From an uncultured Clostridia bacterium (lineage in GTDB: Bacteria > Bacillota > Clostridia > Lachnospirales > Anaerotignaceae), in contig CABSIK010000006.1 in NCBI GenBank assembly GCA_902477755.1, positions 62,001 through 126,000 of the forward strand: a stretch of 64,000 bases of DNA, read 5' to 3'. The notes beneath the pieces are model-generated. The model saw only the letters and a program-made list of their open reading frames with translations. It did no database searches and was not told the origin of the DNA. Shown here one piece after another: positions 59,909 through 64,000 of the stretch. Position numbers and translations under genes: made by a program. Each line of letters begins with the position of its first letter. Position 1 is the stretch's first letter.

Positions 59909-61482
59909 ACGATTCAGGGGAAAGCAACAAAAATGGTTTATTGGAAAAGGGGCGCAGCGGCGTATTTCATATGATTTTTGGGCGTTCCGCATTGGTTCTG
60001 GTGCTGATCTTGATTCAGCTGATTTTGATGTTTCTGGTTTTTGATTACTTCCGGAAAAGTGTGCCTTACTTTTTTGGCGGACATTTAATCATTGCGCTGG
60101 CACTTGTTTTTTTTGTAATGAATCGTCCGGGAAATCCTGCCATGCAGCTTTCCTGGGTGGTCATTATCATGATTTCTCCCATTGTTGGCGGTTTGTTTTA
60201 TTTTTATGTGGAAACCCATCCGGGACAGCGGATTTTGGAAAGGCGGTTGGAAACACTTTACAAGCAAACGGCCAAGTACATCACACAGGACGCAGAAATT
60301 GCGCAGAAGCTGGCTGAACGGGACAAGGGGACTGCAAGGCTGGCGGATTACATACGAAAGCACGGGAATTTTTCCGTATATCAGAATACAAAGGTGACTT
60401 ATTTTCCTTTGGGAGAAAATAAATTTGAAGCGATGCTGCGAGAACTGGAAAAAGCCGAGAAATTTATTTTTCTGGAATATTTTATTGTGGAAAAAGGCTA
60501 TATGTGGGCTAAAATCCTGAAGGTTTTACAGCGAAAAGCGGCGGAAGGCGTAGAGGTACGACTGATGTATGACGGTACCTGCGCATTCAATTATCTGCCC
60601 TATCGTTATCCTGAGGAAATTAAGAAAATGGGGATTCAATGCAAAATGTTTTCACCTATTCTGCCTATACTATCCACCCATTACAATAATCGAGACCACA
60701 GAAAAATACTGGTCATTGACGGGGTAGTTGGATTTACCGGTGGGGTGAACATTGGGGATGAATACATCAACCGCAGATCTCCTTTTGGACACTGGAAAGA
60801 TACTGCTATTATGCTGGAAGGAGACGGCGTTGAAGGACTGACACAGATGTTTTTGCAGATGTGGAATGTTACAGAAAAAAGTGAGGACTTTGGTAGGTAT
60901 CTGCGGAAAGAGAATTGTGGTATTCAGGAAGAAAATGGTTTTATACTGCCCTTTGGGGACAGCCCTTTTGACCGGGAACTCATTGGGGAAACGGTCTATA
61001 TGGATATAATCAATCGGGCAGAGGACTATGTGCATATCATGACACCATATCTCATTATCGACCATGAAATGGAAACGGCGTTATGCTACGCGGCGAAGCG
61101 CGGTGTGGATGTAAAGCTGATTTTACCCCATATTCCTGACAAGCAGATGCCTTTCGCGTTGGCAAAAACGCACTATCCTCAGTTGCTAAAAGCAGGTGTG
61201 CGCATTTTTGAATATACACCGGGATTTGTTCATGCAAAGGTATTTTCCAGTGATGGCAGAAAGGCAGTTGTGGGAACCATCAATCTGGATTACCGCAGTT
61301 TATATCTGCATTTTGAATGTGGTGCCTTTTTATTTGATCTGCCTGTGATCGAAGAAATTGAACAGGATTTCCAAAATACTCTGGCAAAATGTCAGGAGAT
61401 GACCATGGCAGATTACAAAAAAGGAAGTATGATACAGAAAATTTGCGGCAAGGCTTTGAAGTTGCTGGCACCGCTGATGTGA
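59905..61482 (+). CDS. cls: Cardiolipin synthase (phospholipase D superfamily)
   Basis: 525 residues. Two N-terminal helices (VLVLILIQLILMFLVFDYF and LIIALALVFFVMNRPG), then two PLD active sites: HYNNRDHRKILVIDG at about 255 and GFVHAKVFSSDGRKAVVGTINLD at about 440, each with HxKxxxxD. It condenses two phosphatidylglycerol molecules into cardiolipin at the membrane. The start overlaps the alarmone synthetase stop (ATGA), with GAGGGG upstream, so lipid synthesis and stringent signalling are co-expressed here. Confidence 0.93.
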   Translation: MNDSGESNKNGLLEKGRSGVFHMIFGRSALVLVLILIQLILMFLVFDYFRKSVPYFFGGHLIIALALVFFVMNRPGNPAMQLSWVVIIMISPIVGGLFYFYVETHPGQRILERRLETLYKQTAKYITQDAEIAQKLAERDKGTARLADYIRKHGNFSVYQNTKVTYFPLGENKFEAMLRELEKAEKFIFLEYFIVEKGYMWAKILKVLQRKAAEGVEVRLMYDGTCAFNYLPYRYPEEIKKMGIQCKMFSPILPILSTHYNNRDHRKILVIDGVVGFTGGVNIGDEYINRRSPFGHWKDTAIMLEGDGVEGLTQMFLQMWNVTEKSEDFGRYLRKENCGIQEENGFILPFGDSPFDRELIGETVYMDIINRAEDYVHIMTPYLIIDHEMETALCYAAKRGVDVKLILPHIPDKQMPFALAKTHYPQLLKAGVRIFEYTPGFVHAKVFSSDGRKAVVGTINLDYRSLYLHFECGAFLFDLPVIEEIEQDFQNTLAKCQEMTMADYKKGSMIQKICGKALKLLAPLM

Positions 61483-61488
61483 GCAAAT

Positions 61489-61535
61489 ATAGCTGGATTC
61501 CTTGAAATACCAAGGATTCCAGCTATTATATTTTT
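61489..61535 (+). terminator. Terminator after cls
   Basis: ATAGCTGGATTCCTTG (61489-61504), loop AAATAC, CAAGGATTCCAGCTAT (61511-61526), then TATATTTTT. The arm sequence closely matches the inner stem of repeat copy C. Confidence 0.85.
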
Positions 61536-61700
61536 AGAAAAGGAGCCTATTTTGGGGCTTCTTTTTTTTGAAAAGTGTCTGTTTCTGCGGAAAAATGCGG
61601 TAGGAAAAAAAGCAGGCGCGACAGCCTTTGACAGGTTTTGCAGGGAAAAGGTGTTATATTTCATAAAGAAATGACATAGCAAAACCAAGGAGGAAAAAAG

Positions 61701-62897
61701 ATGCGGTATTATTTCGATGGGGACAGCAATTTATACGGATATCATTCTGATGAACAGCCCTTTGCATTTCCCACAAAAGTGAAGCAGATGGGCGCCGTAG
61801 ACCATAGACGGAAAATCTATGTAGAGGATTATGTGTATACATACTTATATCAATATGGCAAAAGTCGGGGATGCACGGAAAAGGTAGCGGCGCTGGTAGG
61901 CAGGCAGATAGAAATAGAAGGAGAGGAAATCCTCATGATCTGCGGTGCCATTCAGGGGAGGGATGCCACAGAGGAAAACGGCACCCTTACATTCAGTGCG
62001 GCAACATGGGAATATGTGGGCAGTCAGATGGACAAGTATTTCCAAGGGATGACATTGGTAGGCTGGGTACATTGTCAGCCGGGTTTTGGCGCCTTTCTCA
62101 TGTCAAAGGATGAGGCTTTCCACAAATTATATTTTCAGGAGCCGTGGCAGGTGCTTTTTGTCATAGACCCTGTGGACAAGCTGGATACCTTTTACATATA
62201 CAATGAAGAAGCGGATGTATTGCAGCAGGCGAAAGGATATTTTGTTTATTATGAAAAAAATGAGGAAATGCAGGAATATATGCTGGACCACAGTGTGGTG
62301 AAGCCTAAAGAGGCGAAAAATCCAGAAGAAGCAATGGAAAATACAGTACAGGAAAAGGCCGAAAAAGAAGAAAAAACATCGCAGGAAGGCCCCAGGAGAA
62401 GGCGGAGACCTACACCGGAGGAACGCATTGATGCGGCACAGGAGATTCGGCGTGTATTGCAGCGGCGTGCAAAAGAGGCAGAAGCGGCACAGCGGAGTAA
62501 ATATACCATGCTGACCGGTGTAAGCTGTATTCTATGTGTGATCTGTCTTTGTCTTGGATATGGGCTGTTCAGCAATTTAAACAGGCTGGAGGAACTGGAA
62601 ACAAAAATGGCAATGGTACAGGATTCCTATACGGTGCTGGCGGAAAATGTAGAGGATGTGAAGGTACAGGCGGCTTTTGCACCACGGATGACTGCGGCAG
62701 AGGAAGAAGAAACAGAAGCACAAGAAGAAACACAGGAAACAGAAGGGCAAATGCATGTTGTGGAAGCTGGAGAAACATTAGGCAGTATCAGCCAGAAATA
62801 TTATGGAGATGGAAGCGGTGTGGTAAAAATTATGGAAGCCAATGGACTGGATGATCCCAATCGCATTGTATGCGGCCAGAAATTGCTGATTCCATAA
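61701..62897 (+). CDS. Membrane protein with a degenerate MPN/JAMM-like domain and a C-terminal LysM domain
   Basis: 398 residues. Residues about 25-170 resemble the Mov34/MPN fold: LVGWVHCQPGFGAFLMSKDEAFHKLYF followed by QVLFVIDPVDK lines up with the JAMM core VGWYHSHPGFG-x-x-LSG-x-D-x-x-T-Q and VVVDP. The second metal His is Gln and the Ser of the motif is Met, so peptidase activity is unlikely. A charged linker (about 200-265) leads to one transmembrane helix (LTGVSCILCVICLCLGYGLF), a short coiled coil, an acidic stretch, and a LysM domain (HVVEAGETLGSISQKYYGDGSGVV, about 350-398). The LysM would bind peptidoglycan outside. AAGGAGGAAA precedes ATG 61701. The MPN reading is pattern-based. 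Confidence 0.8.
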   Translation: MRYYFDGDSNLYGYHSDEQPFAFPTKVKQMGAVDHRRKIYVEDYVYTYLYQYGKSRGCTEKVAALVGRQIEIEGEEILMICGAIQGRDATEENGTLTFSAATWEYVGSQMDKYFQGMTLVGWVHCQPGFGAFLMSKDEAFHKLYFQEPWQVLFVIDPVDKLDTFYIYNEEADVLQQAKGYFVYYEKNEEMQEYMLDHSVVKPKEAKNPEEAMENTVQEKAEKEEKTSQEGPRRRRRPTPEERIDAAQEIRRVLQRRAKEAEAAQRSKYTMLTGVSCILCVICLCLGYGLFSNLNRLEELETKMAMVQDSYTVLAENVEDVKVQAAFAPRMTAAEEEETEAQEETQETEGQMHVVEAGETLGSISQKYYGDGSGVVKIMEANGLDDPNRIVCGQKLLIP

Positions 62898-62916
62898 AAT
62901 GTGAAAAAAAGACAGA

Positions 62917-62960
62917 AAAAAACCAGAAATTCAGAAGGAATACAGAATTTCTGGTTTTTT
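62917..62960. terminator. Bidirectional terminator between the LysM gene and the convergent S24 repressor gene
   Basis: AAAAACCAGAAATTC (62918-62932) pairs with GAATTTCTGGTTTTT (62945-62959), with T runs on both strands. Confidence 0.85.
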
Positions 62961-62981
62961 GTGCATGAAGAATGGAAAAAA

Positions 62982-63614
62982 TTACAGCTTGAATTTTACA
63001 TGAAGTACTTTGCCGATGATATGCAGACGGGAAAGTTCGGCCGAAGAAAAAATCATGGGGGCATAGGCTGGGTTTTCTGCTTGCAGAATCACCAGACCGT
63101 CTTTTTTCAGAACACGTTTAAGGGTGGCGGTTTCGTTGTCAATGATGACAACGGCAATGTCCCCGGATTCTACATCGTCCTGTCTGCGGACAAAGACAAG
63201 GTCATTGGGATAGATGCGAGCATTGATCATGCTGTCACCCTGAACACGGAGATAAAAATATTCATGACAGGCAGAAATTTCTGAAGAGTCTACCGTTTCG
63301 TAGCCTTCGATATTTTCTACAGCAAGGGCTGGCATGCCTGCGTGAACAGCTCCAAGAATGGGAATCCGCACAGAATGGCGCAAAGAGAAATTCTCCGCAG
63401 GCAGATAACCGCAAGATACCATTAATTCTTCATAGGATACCTGAGGGCCGGCAATGGCTCTGAGCAAATCGGGAGAGGGAGGGCGATCCAGCCGCAGATT
63501 CAGATATTTGGAAAGATATGTGCGGTTAAAGCCTGTGCGCTCAGAAAATTCGGTGGTGGTGGAATTGCCTATGAGTTTTTGCAACTGTTCTTTGAATTTC
63601 ACTTTTTGAAACAT
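62982..63614 (-). CDS. S24-family (LexA/CI-like) repressor with self-cleavage domain
   Basis: 210 residues. Residues 1-65 hold an XRE-like helix-turn-helix (TTTEFSERTGFNRTYLSKYLNLRLDRPPSPDLLRAI), not the winged helix of true LexA. The C-terminal S24 domain has the Ala-Gly cleavage site in GAVHAGMPALA (about 90), the nucleophile in VQGDSMINARIYPND and the Lys in ATLKRVLKKDG. It probably cleaves itself on RecA filaments and derepresses targets. AGGAGG lies 8 bases before the ATG at 63614. It is divergent from a promoter with an SOS-type box. It may be a phage-derived or accessory SOS regulator. Confidence 0.88.
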   Translation of the reverse strand: MFQKVKFKEQLQKLIGNSTTTEFSERTGFNRTYLSKYLNLRLDRPPSPDLLRAIAGPQVSYEELMVSCGYLPAENFSLRHSVRIPILGAVHAGMPALAVENIEGYETVDSSEISACHEYFYLRVQGDSMINARIYPNDLVFVRRQDDVESGDIAVVIIDNETATLKRVLKKDGLVILQAENPAYAPMIFSSAELSRLHIIGKVLHVKFKL

Positions 63615-63642
63615 ATACAAAACCTCCTATGTAGTTTTGTTC

Positions 63643-63671
63643 AGTATATCAGAAGAAGGAAAAAAACACAA
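63643..63671 (-). promoter_or_regulatory. Predicted promoter of the S24 repressor gene
   Basis: On the minus strand TTGTGT (63671-63666), 17-base spacer, TATACT (63648-63643). A CACAA-TGGAGT-TTGTG dyad (63667-63682) overlaps the -35. Confidence 0.65.
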
Positions 63672-63689
63672 TGGAGTTTGTGAAAAAAG

Positions 63690-63718
63690 TTGACATGAAC
63701 AGGCGTTCGTGATATTAT
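63690..63718 (+). promoter_or_regulatory. SOS-type promoter leading out of the window
   Basis: TTGACA (63690-63695), 17-base spacer, TATTAT (63713-63718). The spacer contains GAAC-AGGC-GTTC (63697-63708), which fits the Gram-positive LexA box GAACNNNNGTTC and its flanking G. Confidence 0.8.
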
Positions 63719-63789
63719 GATTAAAACACAGTCGAATTGTGATATAAAATTACAGTGCTTTTCGTATTGTGAATATATTTGAGATATTT

Positions 63790-63816
63790 TGTCGAAAAAT
63801 ATCGAAAAATTGCGAA
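63790..63816. promoter_or_regulatory. Three 10-bp-phased CGAA repeats
   Basis: TGTCGAA (63790), TATCGAA (63800) and TTGCGAA (63810) follow each other at exact 10-base steps, on one face of the helix. TGTCGAA equals the Spo0A box core. They lie between the SOS promoter and the next gene. Confidence 0.5.
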
Positions 63817-63883
63817 GATATAAGGTGGTTTGTCATAATTTTATGTACTTTTTGTGAAAATAATTAACGAAAGCTGGGTGTTT

Positions 63884-64000
63884 ATGAGGAAGAAAGAAAA
63901 TATATCAAAAATGCATGCGTATCTGCAAAAAGAAGCCGAGAGCACGAGAGGAAAAGTCAAGCGTATGCTTTTAGAATGGGGAGCAAGTTTAGACCAATGC
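63884..64000 (+). CDS. Start of an unidentified gene (3' end outside window)
   Basis: 39 codons are visible: MRKKENISKMHAYLQKEAES, continuing with a basic helical stretch to the window end. ATG 63884 has only a weak GGGTG site; a second Met 9 codons on is an alternative. The sequence is helical and Lys/Glu-rich. I do not recognise it. Its promoter region carries an SOS box and phased CGAA repeats, so it is probably DNA-damage controlled. Confidence 0.5.
   Translation, partial: MRKKENISKMHAYLQKEAESTRGKVKRMLLEWGASLDQC

Overview
The window is a low-to-mid GC Firmicutes chromosome segment, most like an anaerobic, amino-acid-fermenting member of the Clostridia. The signs are AGGAGG ribosome sites, TTGACA-17-TATAAT promoters often with an extended TGC before the -10, a clostridial 2[4Fe-4S] ferredoxin, NADP-type glutamate dehydrogenase, and an acyl-CoA dehydrogenase/EtfBA trio. 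An Anaerotignum-like lachnospiral organism fits best, but this is inference. No phage, transposase, CRISPR array, rRNA or tRNA gene was seen.

Layout. 1-6746: cell-wall polysaccharide operon (O-antigen-ligase-type polymerase, GT4 transferase, two DUF4330 membrane proteins, a GT4-CsaB pyruvyltransferase fusion, TagA/WecG transferase), then a YitT membrane protein. 7040-8131: CdaR/PucR-type regulator. 8223-12539: ftsEX, a CtpA-type S41 protease and an MreB/Mbl actin homologue. 12980-14329: gdhA behind a hairpin-rich leader. 14511-16719: SigV-like ECF sigma factor, RsiV-like anti-sigma and a secreted RsiV-ectodomain paralogue. 16940-17848: duplicated-domain lipoprotein. 17994-18900 (minus): ferredoxin and gamma-carbonic anhydrase. 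19030-21902: ZnuA-C-B metal importer and a TSCPD protein. 22060-25543: rpmG-secE-nusG-rplKAJL with L1-like and L10 leaders.

Between rplL and rpoB, which usually adjoin in Clostridia, lie about 16.8 kb of accessory genes (25544-42395): an XRE/TPR regulator, an XRE plus three DUF6442 operon controlled by three look-alike operators, an MMPL transporter with a GLUG-repeat surface protein, an SLH-anchored GH18 protein, a BlaI/BlaR1-type pair, a DUF3885-like protein, a DMT transporter and queH. Three copies of a roughly 170-bp palindromic repeat and a five-hairpin array also lie here.

42396-54835: rpoBC, rpsL-rpsG-fusA and tuf. 55752-58912: acyl-CoA dehydrogenase with etfB-etfA. 59240-61482: small alarmone synthetase and cardiolipin synthase. 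61701-62897: a membrane protein with a degenerate MPN/JAMM-like domain and LysM. 62982-63614 (minus): S24-type repressor, divergent from an SOS-box promoter leading to a gene cut by the window end.

The parts connect around envelope biology. CsaB pyruvylates the secondary cell-wall polymer that SLH proteins bind, and an SLH protein is encoded 30 kb away. FtsEX/CtpA/Mbl shape the wall. SigV/RsiV senses lysozyme-type damage in known systems. The strongest candidates for something new are the secreted RsiV-like protein beside its parent, the MPN-like/LysM membrane protein, the repeat family with the hairpin array, and the regulatory block at the right edge.
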